From Rhizobium acidisoli (GTDB taxonomy: Bacteria; Pseudomonadota; Alphaproteobacteria; Rhizobiales; Rhizobiaceae): a stretch of 64,000 bases of DNA. The notes below the pieces were generated by a model that saw nothing but the letters and a program-made list of their open reading frames with translations, ran no database searches and had not been told where the DNA came from. The DNA is taken from the NCBI RefSeq assembly GCF_002531755.2, contig NZ_CP034998.1, positions 124,001-188,000 on the forward strand. The letters run 5' to 3'. A program made the position numbers and the translations under genes. Shown in pieces: positions 43,788 to 53,033 of the stretch (position 1 is its first letter; every line of letters begins with the position of its first letter).

Positions 43788-45106
43788 CGGATATTGTTTC
43801 CTCGCAATCAGGCGTCACCGTCTCCAAGGCGCCAGCCCGCCGCGATATCGGCATCAAGCGCCGCTACGCCGCCGAGCGCCGGTTTCAGGCTTACGGCATC
43901 GCCGCCATCGCCTTCGGCCTGATCTTCCTGTTCATCCTGCTGTGGACGGTGATCGGCAAGGGCTACACCGCCTTCCAGCAGACGGCGATCACCCTGCCGA
44001 TCGAATTCACCGAGAAGACGATCGACCCCAGCAACAAGCGTGCGACCGACCCTTCGGCGCTGATCGCCGCCAACTACCCGGTTCTGCTGCGCGATGCGAT
44101 CGTCAAGCAGCTGAATATCAACGCCTCGAGCAAGCCTGACGTGCGCGATGCAGCCGCCATGCTTTCGAAGGGGGCGCCGATCCAGCTGCGCGACATGGTC
44201 GTCGCCGATCCGTCGCTCATCGGCAAGACGGTCAATGTCACCGTGCTCGCCGACGCCAATGTCGACAGCGCCAGCAAGGGCCAGATCGACCTTTCGGTCG
44301 ATGAGAAGAACCGCAAGGTCAACGACAAGCAGGTTGGCTGGATGAACGAGCTGAAGGCGAGCGGCGCTCTGCATAAGCAGTTCAACACCGGCCTCTTCGT
44401 CAACGGCAATTCCAGCCGTCCGGAGGCTGCAGGCCTTGGGGTCGCCCTCATCGGCTCGCTCTACCTGATGCTGATCGTGCTGGTGCTGGCGCTGCCGATC
44501 GGCGTTGCCGCCTCGATCTATCTCGAGGAGTTTGCGCCGAAGAACCGGCTGACGGATCTGATCGAGGTCAACATCAACAACCTCGCCGCCGTTCCCTCCA
44601 TCGTCTATGGTCTGCTCGGCCTTTCCGTCTTCATCAACTTCGTCGGCCTGCCGCGCTCGGCTTCGCTGGTCGGCGGCCTGGTGCTGACGCTGATGACCCT
44701 GCCGACGATCATCATCGCGACACGCGCCGCACTGCGCGCCGTGCCGCCGTCGATCCGCGCCGCAGCGCTTGGCCTTGGCGCTTCGAAGATGCAGATGGTG
44801 TTCCACCATGTCCTGCCGCTCGCCATGCCCGGCATCCTTACCGGCACGATCATCGGCCTGGCGCACGCGCTCGGCGAAACCGCGCCGCTGCTGCTGATCG
44901 GCATGGTCGCCTTCGTCGCCAACGCGCCGACGACACCGCTCGATCCCTCGACGGCCCTGCCGGTGCAGGTCTATATGTGGGCGAACGAGGCCGAACGTGC
45001 CTTCGTCGAGCGTACTTCGGGTGCCATCATCGTCCTGCTCCTGTTCCTGATCGTCATGAACATGGGCGCCATCCTCTTGCGTCGTCGCTTCGAGCGCCGC
45101 TGGTAA
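43784..45106 (+). CDS. pstA: Phosphate ABC transporter permease PstA
   Basis: The 440-aa permease pairs with PstC. It has an N-terminal DUF3333-type extension (residues 20-200: one membrane segment and a periplasmic part, ...FTEKTIDPSNKRATDPSALI). The transport core follows from about 220, with the EAA loop AAALGLGASKMQMVFHHVLP near 327. The ATG at 43784 overlaps the pstC stop by ATGA, which fixes the start; the open frame from 43730 lies inside pstC. Confidence 0.93.
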   Translation: MTDIVSSQSGVTVSKAPARRDIGIKRRYAAERRFQAYGIAAIAFGLIFLFILLWTVIGKGYTAFQQTAITLPIEFTEKTIDPSNKRATDPSALIAANYPVLLRDAIVKQLNINASSKPDVRDAAAMLSKGAPIQLRDMVVADPSLIGKTVNVTVLADANVDSASKGQIDLSVDEKNRKVNDKQVGWMNELKASGALHKQFNTGLFVNGNSSRPEAAGLGVALIGSLYLMLIVLVLALPIGVAASIYLEEFAPKNRLTDLIEVNINNLAAVPSIVYGLLGLSVFINFVGLPRSASLVGGLVLTLMTLPTIIIATRAALRAVPPSIRAAALGLGASKMQMVFHHVLPLAMPGILTGTIIGLAHALGETAPLLLIGMVAFVANAPTTPLDPSTALPVQVYMWANEAERAFVERTSGAIIVLLLFLIVMNMGAILLRRRFERRW

Positions 45107-45121
45107 ACGGAGTTACAGATC

Positions 45122-45937
45122 ATGAACATGTTGACGGAAGCTGCAGTTGAAAAGGCGCTGGATCAGAAGATGAGCAACGTCCCGTATAAGATGATCGGCC
45201 AGGATGTCTCGGTTTACTACGGCGAGAAGCGCGCGCTTTTCGACGTGAACCTGAACATTCGCGAAAACACCGTAACCGCGCTGATCGGCCCGTCGGGCTG
45301 CGGCAAGTCGACCTTTCTGCGGAGCCTCAACCGCATGAACGACACGATCGACGGCTGCCGGGTCACAGGCAAGATCACCCTTGATACCGACGATATCTAT
45401 GATCCGGATATCGACGTCGTCGAACTTCGCGCTCGCGTCGGCATGGTCTTCCAGAAGCCGAACCCGTTCCCGAAGACGATCTACGAAAACGTCTCCTACG
45501 GCCCGCGCATCCATGGTCTGGCCAAGTCGAAGGCCGATCTCGACCAGATCGTCGAGACCAGCCTGCAGCGCGCCGGCCTCTGGAACGAGGTCAAGGACCG
45601 CGTGCATGAATCCGGCACCGGCCTGTCGGGCGGCCAGCAGCAGCGCCTCTGCATTGCCCGTGCCGTCGCCGTCAGCCCCGAAGTCATTCTGATGGACGAG
45701 CCCTGCTCGGCGCTCGACCCGATCGCCACCGCCAAGGTCGAGGAACTGATCCACGAGCTGCGCGAGAACTACACGATCGTCATCGTCACCCACTCCATGC
45801 AGCAGGCCGCGCGCGTCTCGCAGCGCACCGCCATGTTCCACCTCGGCAATCTCGTCGAGGAGAACGACACCGACAAGATGTTCACCAATCCCGACGATCC
45901 GCGCACCCAGGACTACATCATGGGTCGCTTCGGCTGA
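45122..45937 (+). CDS. pstB: Phosphate ABC transporter ATP-binding protein
   Basis: The 271-aa ATPase powers phosphate uptake. Walker [10 protein letters not shown] lies near residue 59, the Q loop in [16 protein letters not shown] near 113, the signature [14 protein letters not shown] near 165 and Walker [14 protein letters not shown] near 185. GGAG lies 9 bases before the ATG. It begins 15 bp after pstA and is followed by phoU after 44 bp. Confidence 0.96.
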   Translation: MNMLTEAAVEKALDQKMSNVPYKMIGQDVSVYYGEKRALFDVNLNIRENTVTALIGPSGCGKSTFLRSLNRMNDTIDGCRVTGKITLDTDDIYDPDIDVVELRARVGMVFQKPNPFPKTIYENVSYGPRIHGLAKSKADLDQIVETSLQRAGLWNEVKDRVHESGTGLSGGQQQRLCIARAVAVSPEVILMDEPCSALDPIATAKVEELIHELRENYTIVIVTHSMQQAARVSQRTAMFHLGNLVEENDTDKMFTNPDDPRTQDYIMGRFG

Positions 45938-45981
45938 TTTTGGCGACACCGAGCCTTCCCGTTATTCGAGGATAAAGCCCC

Positions 45982-46695
45982 ATGGCATCGACACATATTT
46001 ATTCTGCCTATGATGATGATCTGAAGTTTCTGTCCAGGCGGATTTCCGAAATGGGCGGCCTGGCCGAGCAGATGGTCGCCGAATCCGTCCGGGCGCTGGT
46101 CAACGGCGATACTGCGCTCGCCCAGAAGGTCATTTCCGACGACGTGATCCTCGATCACGCCGAGCGCGAGATCGGCGACAAGGCGATCGTCACCATCGCC
46201 CGCCGCCAGCCGATGGCCGCGGACCTGCGTGAGATCATGGGTTCGATCCGCATCGCCGCCGATCTCGAACGCGTCGGCGACCTTGGCAAGAACACCGCCA
46301 AGCGCGTCATCGCCGTGCAGAGCACCGGAGTGCCCCGCAAGCTCGCCCGCGGCCTCGAGCATCTGTCCGAGCTGGCGCTCGTCCAGCTCAAGGAAGTGCT
46401 CGACGTCTACACGACACGCGCCGCCGACAAGGCGAGTGCGATCCGCGAGCGCGACAACGAGATCGACGCGATGTACACCTCGCTGTTCCGCGAGCTCCTG
46501 ACCTACATGATGGAAGATCCGCGCAACATCACCAGCTGCACGCATCTGCTCTTCTGCGCCAAGAACATCGAGCGCATCGGCGACCACGCCACCAACATCG
46601 CCGAGACGATCTATTACATGGCAACCGGCGCGCAGCCGGAAGGCGACCGTCCGAAGGACGACAGCGCCAACACCGTCGGCGCGGTCACGGAATAA
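45982..46695 (+). CDS. phoU: Phosphate signalling protein PhoU
   Basis: The 237-aa all-helical protein has two PhoU repeats, each with the metal-binding E(R)xxD pattern (DLERVGDLGKNTAKRV near residue 90 and NIERIGDHATNIAETI near 193). PhoU links the Pst transporter to PhoR and keeps PhoB inactive when phosphate is plentiful. It is cytoplasmic and membrane associated. It lies between pstB and phoB in the operon; a hairpin follows its stop codon. Confidence 0.95.
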   Translation: MASTHIYSAYDDDLKFLSRRISEMGGLAEQMVAESVRALVNGDTALAQKVISDDVILDHAEREIGDKAIVTIARRQPMAADLREIMGSIRIAADLERVGDLGKNTAKRVIAVQSTGVPRKLARGLEHLSELALVQLKEVLDVYTTRAADKASAIRERDNEIDAMYTSLFRELLTYMMEDPRNITSCTHLLFCAKNIERIGDHATNIAETIYYMATGAQPEGDRPKDDSANTVGAVTE

Positions 46696-46715
46696 CCGCG
46701 CACCAGCCTATTGCG

Positions 46716-46738
46716 TGCGCGCCCATGTGGGGCGCGCA
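46716..46738 (+). other. Hairpin between phoU and phoB
   Basis: A perfect 9-bp stem TGCGCGCCC/GGGCGCGCA with a 5-base loop lies in the 134-bp gap. No T-run follows it directly. It may reduce read-through into phoB, which could then also use its own promoter. Confidence 0.55.
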
Positions 46739-46829
46739 AAGAGGTCGCAGCCATTTTTCTGATTTTGCGCAGGATGCATTGCTTAAATCACCCCCGGTTT
46801 AAGGATCATGCGCGAGGAGACCGACACGC

Positions 46830-47513
46830 ATGATCCCGAGAGTTGCAGTTGTTGAAGACGAAGAAGCCCTGAGCGTGCTTCTTCGCTACAATCTCGAAGC
46901 TGAGGGCTTCGAGGTCGATACCATCCTTCGTGGCGACGAGGCCGAAATCAGGCTTCAGGAGCGCACGCCCGACCTTCTCATCCTCGACTGGATGCTGCCC
47001 GGCGTCTCCGGCATCGAACTCTGCCGGCGCCTGCGCATGCGGCCGGAAACTGAGCGCCTGCCGATCATCATGCTGACGGCGCGCGGCGAAGAGAGCGAGC
47101 GCGTCCGTGGGCTTTCGACGGGGGCCGACGATTACGTCGTCAAGCCCTTCTCGACCCCGGAACTCGTCGCCCGCGTCAAGGCGATGCTGCGCCGTGCCCG
47201 CCCCGAGGTGCTGTCGACCGTGCTGAAATGCGGCGATATCGAACTCGACCGCGAAACCCACCGCGTCCACCGCAAGAGCCGCGAAGTCCGCCTCGGCCCG
47301 ACCGAATTCCGCCTGCTGGAATTCCTGATGTCGTCGCCCGGACGGGTCTTCTCCCGCTCGCAGCTGCTCGACGGCGTCTGGGGCCACGACATCTATGTCG
47401 ACGAACGCACCGTCGACGTCCATGTCGGCCGCCTGCGCAAGGCGCTGAACTTCTCCAACATGCAGGACGTCATCCGCACCGTCCGCGGCGCGGGCTATTC
47501 GATGGAAGCCTGA
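46830..47513 (+). CDS. phoB: Phosphate regulon response regulator
   Basis: The 227-aa regulator has a receiver domain with acidic residues EDEE at 9-12, phosphoacceptor Asp53 (LLILDWMLPG), Thr in MLTARGEE and Lys in DYVVKPFSTPEL. An OmpR-type winged helix follows from about 130 (EFRLLEFLMSSPGRVFSRSQ, ERTVDVHVGRLRKAL). Phosphorylated PhoB binds Pho boxes such as that before pstS. GAGGAGA precedes the ATG. It is the last gene of the cluster and is followed by a RIME1-like element. Confidence 0.96.
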   Translation: MIPRVAVVEDEEALSVLLRYNLEAEGFEVDTILRGDEAEIRLQERTPDLLILDWMLPGVSGIELCRRLRMRPETERLPIIMLTARGEESERVRGLSTGADDYVVKPFSTPELVARVKAMLRRARPEVLSTVLKCGDIELDRETHRVHRKSREVRLGPTEFRLLEFLMSSPGRVFSRSQLLDGVWGHDIYVDERTVDVHVGRLRKALNFSNMQDVIRTVRGAGYSMEA

Positions 47514-47543
47514 GGGGTTTCTGACAAAGTCGAGCAAGCTCCG

Positions 47544-47715
47544 CCCCTCACCCTAACCGACCGGGGTCGAGCCACACGTCTCGACCCGTCCTTCGGACCC
47601 CCGTAAACGAGGCGAGGGTACGTGCCCTGCTAGCGACCAGCGAGGGACGGAGAGGTTGCGGCATATCCCCTTCGCCCCGCGCGCGGGGAGAAGGTGCCGG
47701 CAGGCGGATGAGGGG
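47544..47715. repeat. RIME1-like element
   Basis: A 172-bp element from CCCCTCACCCTAACCG to GGCAGGCGGATGAGGGG, with the palindromes TTCGCCCCGCGCGCGGGGAGAA and a GGGGTCGAG...CTCGACCC pair. It lies between the convergent phoB and gcrA genes. Confidence 0.82.
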
Positions 47716-47739
47716 CAGCCACACCCAACACACTCACAC

Positions 47740-47766
47740 AAAAAAACGGGCCTTGCAGCCCGTTTT
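47740..47766. terminator. Bidirectional terminator between phoB and gcrA
   Basis: A 6-bp stem ACGGGC/GCCCGT with a 6-base loop is flanked by A7 on the left and TTTT on the right. Read on the minus strand it ends in TTTTTTT and terminates gcrA. Confidence 0.85.
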
Positions 47767-47791
47767 CGCATGTCGACAATGTCTTACCCGC

Positions 47792-48325
47792 TCAGCTTGC
47801 CCGGGCTGCCGCCCGGCGGCGTTCGTTGACCGGCTGGTAGGCGAGTTTCTGGTGATAGCCGCAATAGGGCGAATTGTCGGGGGATTCGCAGCCGCAGAAA
47901 TGGAAGTCGTCCTTCAGCGGATCGCCGACCGGCCACTTGCAGGTGCGTTCGGTCAGTTCCGTCAGGCCGAGGCGGCGCGAGATCGGCACGACCACGTTGC
48001 CCTTCGGCACGTATTCCATTTCCTCGACCGTTTCGATCTCGATCTCTTCCTTCAGCATCGTCGCGCCCTGCTGGCGGGTAACGGTGCGGGTGGTGATCCG
48101 AGAGGCGAAGTTCGGCGCGCGCGGCGCCGATGTCGTGCGTTTCGGCGTGCGCGCCGTGGCGGCCGTGCCGCCGGCCTTGGCGCGGCCGGGAAGGCTCAGC
48201 CGGTGAACCTTGCCGATCACAGCGTTTCTGCTGACACCGCCAAGTTGCGCCGCGATCTGGCTGGCGCTCAGTCCTTCGGCCCAGAGCTTCTTGAGTTTCT
48301 CGACCCGCTCGTCTGTCCAGTTCAT
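47792..48325 (-). CDS. gcrA: Cell cycle regulator GcrA
   Basis: The 177-aa product starts with the diagnostic GcrA helix-turn-helix (MNWTDERVEKLKKLWAEGLS, then ASQIAAQLGGVSRNAVIGKV). A basic linker and a Cys-containing C-terminal sigma-interaction region (RTCKWPVGDP, FHFCGCESPDNSPYCGYH) follow. In alphaproteobacteria GcrA binds RNA polymerase sigma-70 and promoters carrying methylated GANTC to drive cell-cycle transcription. The upstream region contains four GANTC sites in 37 bp, so autoregulation or control of argD by CcrM methylation is plausible. Confidence 0.95.
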   Translation of the reverse strand: MNWTDERVEKLKKLWAEGLSASQIAAQLGGVSRNAVIGKVHRLSLPGRAKAGGTAATARTPKRTTSAPRAPNFASRITTRTVTRQQGATMLKEEIEIETVEEMEYVPKGNVVVPISRRLGLTELTERTCKWPVGDPLKDDFHFCGCESPDNSPYCGYHQKLAYQPVNERRRAAARAS

Positions 48326-48750
48326 GCCCTGTCTCCACCTTTTGCGTTGGTGATGGCAGAATCCCTCACCGTTGTCCCGGAAGCCTCCGAAACAAGAAAC
48401 GCTTGATCAATTTTGGTGACTAGTTCCGCCGCATGCAGTCTAGTAATTGAACTTTAACCTAGTGTGAGCCTGACTCCGTGACAAGAGTCGCATGAATCCG
48501 GATGAATCGAATTCGGAGTTTTCCCCAACTTGCTGCCGCTGCGTGGCATTTCTGCAATATTGCCTGTTGAAGGTCGAAAACACCGCTGTACAAGCTTGCT
48601 GCATGCGCTAAGGGCGCAGTTTTGTTGACATTGCAGCGCGAAAAGGAAATAGTACCGCTGGCCGCCGCAAGGCGGCATTTTTGATTTTTCAGGCCTGGTT
48701 TTCTTAGCCGGAGTCCTGTGTTTGACAACGCTGATCGGGAGACCCGCGCC
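48326..48750. other. Divergent region gcrA-argD with clustered GANTC sites
   Basis: This 425-bp spacer has no credible protein gene. GANTC sites lie at 48472, 48485, 48494 and 48504, and another at 48711. A possible promoter, TTGACA at 48625 with an AATAGT box about 17 bases on, points to argD. Two hairpins follow: TGCGC/GCGCA near 48604-48620, then a terminator at 48661-48688. Confidence 0.55.
48661..48688 (+). terminator. Terminator-like hairpin in the argD leader
   Basis: The stem GCCGCC/GGCGGC with a GCAA tetraloop is followed by ATTTTTGATTTTT. It reads as a plus-strand intrinsic terminator, yet it lies 63 bases upstream of the argD ATG. It could end a small leader RNA or act as an attenuator of argD-argF. 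Confidence 0.65.
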
Positions 48751-49950
48751 ATGGCTGAAGCCGCGCCGCTTTATGACACCTATTCTCGTGCCCCGCTGCG
48801 GTTCGAGCGAGGCGAGGGCGTATGGCTGATCACCGAAGGCGGCGAGCGATATCTCGATTTCGGCGCCGGCGTCGCCGTCACCTCGGTCGGCCATAGCAAC
48901 CCGCATGTAGTTGGCGCGCTGAAGGAACAGGCCGACAAGGTCTGGCACCTCTCCAATATCTATGAGATCCCCGGCCAGGAGCGCCTGGCCAAGCGGCTGA
49001 CGGAGGCGACTTTCGCCGACAAGGTGTTCTTCACCAATTCGGGCGCCGAGGCGCTCGAATGCGCGATCAAGACGGCGCGCCGCTACCAGTTTTCCAAGGG
49101 TCATCCCGAACGCTTCCATATCATCACCTTCGAAGGCGCCTTCCATGGCCGGACGCTGGCGACCATCGCCGCCGGCGGCCAGGAGAAATATCTCGAAGGT
49201 TTCGGCCCCAAGGCGCCGGGCTTCGATCAGGTGGCCTTTGGCGACATCGACGCGGTGCGTGCCGCCATCACCGACGCGACGGCGGCAATCCTCATCGAGC
49301 CGGTGCAGGGCGAGGGCGGCGTGCGCCCGGCCACGCCTGAGTTCATGAAGGCGCTGCGCCAGATCTGCGACGAAAACGGCCTGCTGCTGATCCTCGACGA
49401 GGTTCAGACCGGCGTCGGCCGCACCGGCAAGCTTTTTGCCCATGAATGGTCGGGCATCACGCCGGATATCATGGCTGTCGCCAAGGGCATCGGCGGCGGT
49501 TTCCCGCTCGGCGCCTGCCTTGCCACGTCTGAGGCCGCCTCCGGCATGAAGGCCGGCACGCACGGCTCGACCTATGGCGGCAATCCGCTCGCCATGGCCG
49601 TCGGCAGTGCCGTGCTCGACATCATCCTCGCCGATGGCTTCCTCCAGCAGGTCCGCGACGTAGCGCTCGTCTTCCGTCAGGGACTGGCTTCGCTGAAGGA
49701 CCGCTATCCCGATGTGATCGAGGATATCAGAGGCGAGGGGCTGCTGCTCGGCGTCAAGGCGGCCGTTCCTTCAGCCGAACTGCTGCAGGCGATCCGCGCC
49801 GCGCATCTGCTTGGCGTGCCCGCCGGCGACAACGTCATCCGCCTTCTTCCGCCCCTCGTCGTCACCGCCGAGGAAGCCCGCGAGGGCCTTGCCCGCATCG
49901 AGCGCGCCGCCGAGAGCATCCGCGCCTCCAAGGTCAAGAAGACGGCTTGA
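48751..49950 (+). CDS. argD: Acetylornithine aminotransferase
   Basis: The 399-aa PLP enzyme converts N-acetylglutamate semialdehyde to N-acetylornithine in arginine synthesis and may also serve lysine synthesis. Landmarks are [19 protein letters not shown] near residue 100, [17 protein letters not shown] near 215 and the PLP-binding Lys in [15 protein letters not shown] near 245. The ATG at 48751 with GGGAGA upstream is favoured over a GTG at 48718. argF follows after 36 bp in the same operon. Confidence 0.95.
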   Translation: MAEAAPLYDTYSRAPLRFERGEGVWLITEGGERYLDFGAGVAVTSVGHSNPHVVGALKEQADKVWHLSNIYEIPGQERLAKRLTEATFADKVFFTNSGAEALECAIKTARRYQFSKGHPERFHIITFEGAFHGRTLATIAAGGQEKYLEGFGPKAPGFDQVAFGDIDAVRAAITDATAAILIEPVQGEGGVRPATPEFMKALRQICDENGLLLILDEVQTGVGRTGKLFAHEWSGITPDIMAVAKGIGGGFPLGACLATSEAASGMKAGTHGSTYGGNPLAMAVGSAVLDIILADGFLQQVRDVALVFRQGLASLKDRYPDVIEDIRGEGLLLGVKAAVPSAELLQAIRAAHLLGVPAGDNVIRLLPPLVVTAEEAREGLARIERAAESIRASKVKKTA

Positions 49951-49986
49951 AAGGATTGCGCCCGCGGGCGCACGACAGGTAAGAAC

Positions 49987-50901
49987 ATGGCTCCTAAACA
50001 TTTCCTCGACCTTTCGGCGGTCACCTCAGCCGACCTCAGAACCATCATGAACGATGCGCTCGCCCGCAAACAGGCCTTCAAGGCCGGCAAGGGCGACAAG
50101 CCGCTCGCCGGCAAGATGCTGGCGATGATCTTCGAAAAGCCGTCGACCCGCACCCGCGTCTCCTTCGATGTCGGCATGCGCCAGCTCGGCGGCGAAACGC
50201 TGTTCCTGTCCGGCACCGAGATGCAGCTCGGCCGCGCCGAGACGATCGGCGACACCGCCAAGGTGCTGTCGCGTTATGTCGATGCGATCATGATCCGCAC
50301 CACCGAGCATTCCAGGCTGAAGGAGCTTGCCGAACATGCGACCGTGCCGGTGATCAATGCGCTGACGGATGACACCCATCCCTGCCAGATCATGGCCGAT
50401 ATCATGACCTTCGAAGAGCATCGCGGCCCGATCAAGGGCAAGACCATCGCCTGGACCGGCGACGGCAACAATGTGCTGCATTCGCTGGTCGAAGGGGCGG
50501 CGCGCTTCGGCTATCGCATGAACATGGCCGTGCCCCTTGGCTCGGAGCCCAAGGATCACTATCTGAACTGGGCCCGCAATGAGGGCGCCGAAATCATGCT
50601 CTGCCATGATGCCGACCGTGCGGTCGACGGCGTCGATTGCGTGGTGACCGATACCTGGGTCTCCATGAATCAGGAACATCGGGCCCGGGGTCACAACGTC
50701 TTCCAGCCTTATCAGGTCAACGCGGCCTTGATGGCCAAGGCCGGCAGCGATGCATTGTTCATGCATTGCCTACCTGCGCATCGCGGCGAGGAAGTGACGG
50801 ACGAGGTGATCGACGGCCCGCAATCCGTGGTCTTCGATGAGGCGGAAAACCGTCTTCATGCGCAGAAGTCGATTCTTGCTTGGTGCCTGGGCGCGATCTG
50901 A
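49987..50901 (+). CDS. argF: Ornithine carbamoyltransferase
   Basis: The 304-aa enzyme makes citrulline from ornithine and carbamoyl phosphate in arginine synthesis. It shows the carbamoyl phosphate site [15 protein letters not shown] near residue 50, the [12 protein letters not shown] motif near 133 and the catalytic [17 protein letters not shown] near 258. It is directly downstream of argD, so two arginine steps are co-expressed; hslO follows 87 bp later across a hairpin-rich gap. Confidence 0.97.
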   Translation: MAPKHFLDLSAVTSADLRTIMNDALARKQAFKAGKGDKPLAGKMLAMIFEKPSTRTRVSFDVGMRQLGGETLFLSGTEMQLGRAETIGDTAKVLSRYVDAIMIRTTEHSRLKELAEHATVPVINALTDDTHPCQIMADIMTFEEHRGPIKGKTIAWTGDGNNVLHSLVEGAARFGYRMNMAVPLGSEPKDHYLNWARNEGAEIMLCHDADRAVDGVDCVVTDTWVSMNQEHRARGHNVFQPYQVNAALMAKAGSDALFMHCLPAHRGEEVTDEVIDGPQSVVFDEAENRLHAQKSILAWCLGAI

Positions 50902-50929
50902 ACCATAATCGGACGCCGCGTGTGAAAAC

Positions 50930-50967
50930 GCGCGGCCGCGCGAGCGAAGGGCACACTGTCCTTTCGC
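50930..50967 (+). terminator. Hairpins between argF and hslO
   Basis: A 14-bp self-complementary CGCGCGGCCGCGCG is followed by a GCGAAGG/CCTTTCGC stem with a loop of about 10 bases. They may terminate part of the argDF transcript; no clear T-run is present. Confidence 0.4.
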
Positions 50968-50988
50968 TTGAAAACTAGGAGTGAATCC

Positions 50989-51981
50989 ATGGCAGAAGCT
51001 GCAGCCGCCCTCGGCCAGTTCGATTTCGCCGGCGATGACCATGTCGTCCCTTTCCAGGTGGAGGGTCTGGATGTGCGCGGCCGCGCCGTCCAGCTCGGCC
51101 CGATGCTCGACGCGATCCTCGAGCGCCATCATTACCCCGCACCCGTTGCCCGGCTGCTTGCCGAAGTCGTGGTGCTGACGGTGCTGCTCGGCACCTCGCT
51201 GAAATTCGACGGCAAGTTCACCGTGCAGACCAAGGGCGATGGCCCGGTCGATCTTCTCGTCGCCGATTTTTCGACGCCGGAAAATGTGCGTGCCTATGCC
51301 CGTTTCGATCAGGCGCTGCTCAATAAGGCGATCGCCGCAGGCGAAACCGAGCCCGAGCAGCTGCTCGGCCGGGGCGTGCTTGCCTTCACCATCGATCAGG
51401 GCAAGTTCGGCCAGCCCTACCAGGGCATCGTCGAACTCGACGGCACCTCGCTTGAGGACATCGCCGGCGTCTATTTCCGCCAATCTGAGCAGATCCCGAC
51501 GCGCGTGCGGCTGGCCGCCGCCGAACTCTTCGACCGCGACGATGCCGGCAAACCGCGCCATCGCTGGCGGGCAGGCGGCCTTGTCGCCCAGTTCCTGCCT
51601 GAGGCGCCGGAGCGCATGCGCCAGCCCGATCTCCACGGCGGCGACGGCGACACCGGCGGCCGCCCGCATGGCGAGGACGACGCCTGGACCGAAGCCCGGT
51701 CGCTTGTGGAGACCATCGACGCCGATGAATTGACCGACCCGCTGGTTGGCACCGAGCGGCTGCTGTTTCGCCTGTTCCACGAGCGCGGCGTCCGCGTCTA
51801 CGAACCGCGGGCGGTCTTCGACCGCTGCAGCTGTTCGCGCGACAAGATCAAGGGCGTGCTGAAAGGCTTCACCGCCGAGGAGATCGAGGCCAGCCAGGAA
51901 GATGGCGAAATCGCAGTCACCTGCGAATTCTGCTCGACCACCTACCGCTTCGAGCCGGCCGAACTTCAGCCGGCCGAATAG
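50989..51981 (+). CDS. hslO: Redox-regulated holdase chaperone Hsp33
   Basis: The 330-aa protein is an oxidation-activated holdase that protects unfolded proteins during oxidative stress. The C-terminal zinc switch is intact: DRCSCSRDK near residue 278 and VTCEFCSTTYRF near 312, giving the CXC and CXXC pairs. AGGAG precedes the ATG at 50989 by 8 bases, so the TTG at 50968 is not used. It is longer than the E. coli protein because of an inserted acidic/Gly-rich segment near residues 205-235 (GGDGDTGGRPHGEDDA). Confidence 0.94.
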   Translation: MAEAAAALGQFDFAGDDHVVPFQVEGLDVRGRAVQLGPMLDAILERHHYPAPVARLLAEVVVLTVLLGTSLKFDGKFTVQTKGDGPVDLLVADFSTPENVRAYARFDQALLNKAIAAGETEPEQLLGRGVLAFTIDQGKFGQPYQGIVELDGTSLEDIAGVYFRQSEQIPTRVRLAAAELFDRDDAGKPRHRWRAGGLVAQFLPEAPERMRQPDLHGGDGDTGGRPHGEDDAWTEARSLVETIDADELTDPLVGTERLLFRLFHERGVRVYEPRAVFDRCSCSRDKIKGVLKGFTAEEIEASQEDGEIAVTCEFCSTTYRFEPAELQPAE

Positions 51982-52102
51982 GCTGGGTTGAGCAGGCACA
52001 GAACAAATACAAAAGATTAGCGATGATGCAGCACGGTGACTCGACTTTTGGTAGTCACTGTGCACCTATTATCTCAGCTGGTTCTTTGGGGATGGGGCCT
52101 CA

Positions 52103-52687
52103 ATGCGTCTTTTGTATTTTGTACTCGCATGCATCGCTGCGGCACCGGGAATTGCCTTGGCTGACGAGACCATCAAATGGAAAGAGGTCGGCGGCTGGAG
52201 CGTGGCTCTCGACCCGACCTTAGGCAATGGCTGCTTCGTGTTGACGTCCTTTGATGACGGCACCATTTTCCGTCTTGGCTTCAATTACACAAAGAAGGAA
52301 AGCCCTTTTTACATTCTGCTCGGAAATTCAAACTGGAAATCCTTGGAAAGCGGCAAGCAATATCCCGTCGAACTCTCTTTGGACCGCTCGAAATGGACGG
52401 CCCAGGCGACCGGTCTGGATATTGATGGCCTCAAATCATTATGGATCGATTTCAAGGATGCCGGTTTGGTTGAGGAGTTCGCGCGTAAACTGAGTTTTCG
52501 CGCCAGCTTTAACGGAAAAGAGATCGTCGCCCTCAGTTTGAAAAATTCCGTGAAGGCAACGGATGAGCTGCTCGCCTGCCAAAAGGCGGTCAACGCTGCC
52601 GTTGCGCAAAAGCCAGCGCCACCACAATCAAAAGACCCGTTCGAAGCCAATCCGGGTACCCAGGCCTCGGATCCGTTTGACCTTTAG
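52103..52687 (+). CDS. Secreted hypothetical protein (invasion-associated locus B-like size)
   Basis: The 194-aa product has a signal peptide (MRLLYFVLACIAAAPGIALA, cleavage after ALA). The single mature domain (WKEVGGWSVALDPTLGNGCF, with one Cys pair) ends in a Pro/Ser/Gln-rich tail. The GGWSV...C...TSFDDGT pattern resembles periplasmic proteins of the IalB-like type, but I would not assign it. Base composition is visibly less GC-rich than hslO before it. GGGGAT precedes the ATG. The role is unknown. Confidence 0.7.
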   Translation: MRLLYFVLACIAAAPGIALADETIKWKEVGGWSVALDPTLGNGCFVLTSFDDGTIFRLGFNYTKKESPFYILLGNSNWKSLESGKQYPVELSLDRSKWTAQATGLDIDGLKSLWIDFKDAGLVEEFARKLSFRASFNGKEIVALSLKNSVKATDELLACQKAVNAAVAQKPAPPQSKDPFEANPGTQASDPFDL

Positions 52688-53033
52688 TCGATTGTTGACT
52701 GGTCAAGCCCGAGGATCCACGGCCGGGGGTATTGCATCCACGCGCAGTACTTGCCGCATGGGTCCTCGGGTCAAGCCCGAGGACGACGGAGGGTAGGGAG
52801 AAACGAGCGGCAAGAGGCGGGACGTCTCGGAATTCCAGCAAAATGCGCAAACGATTTTGCGCGAAAAGCATGTAGAGCACTCCCCCTTCCAACAAAACCG
52901 CTGCACACTTTTGATGAATTTGCTTTCGGCCTCTCGCCTCTTGCCGGTCGTTCTCCCCACCCTCCGTCATCCCAGGGCTTGACCCGAGGATCCATGCGGC
53001 AAGCACGGCGTTCGTGTTCGCACTGACGAAGCG
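52688..53033. repeat. Mosaic repeat with TTGCCGCATGG...CCATGCGGCAA ends
   Basis: This 346-bp gap holds no gene. Outer arms at 52751-52780 and 52974-53003 are inverted copies with few differences (TTGCCGCATGGGTCCTCGGG against its complement). Between them is a 190-bp core related to the AGAGCAT family, with GCTGGAATTCC and GCGCAAAA blocks on the minus strand. A third partial arm lies at 52701-52718. The spacer at 19784-20102 has the same organisation. Confidence 0.78.

Noticed and set aside
43808..44866. 352-codon minus-strand frame opposite pstA
   Set aside because: Shadow of pstA, which is fixed by ATGA overlap and EAA motif.
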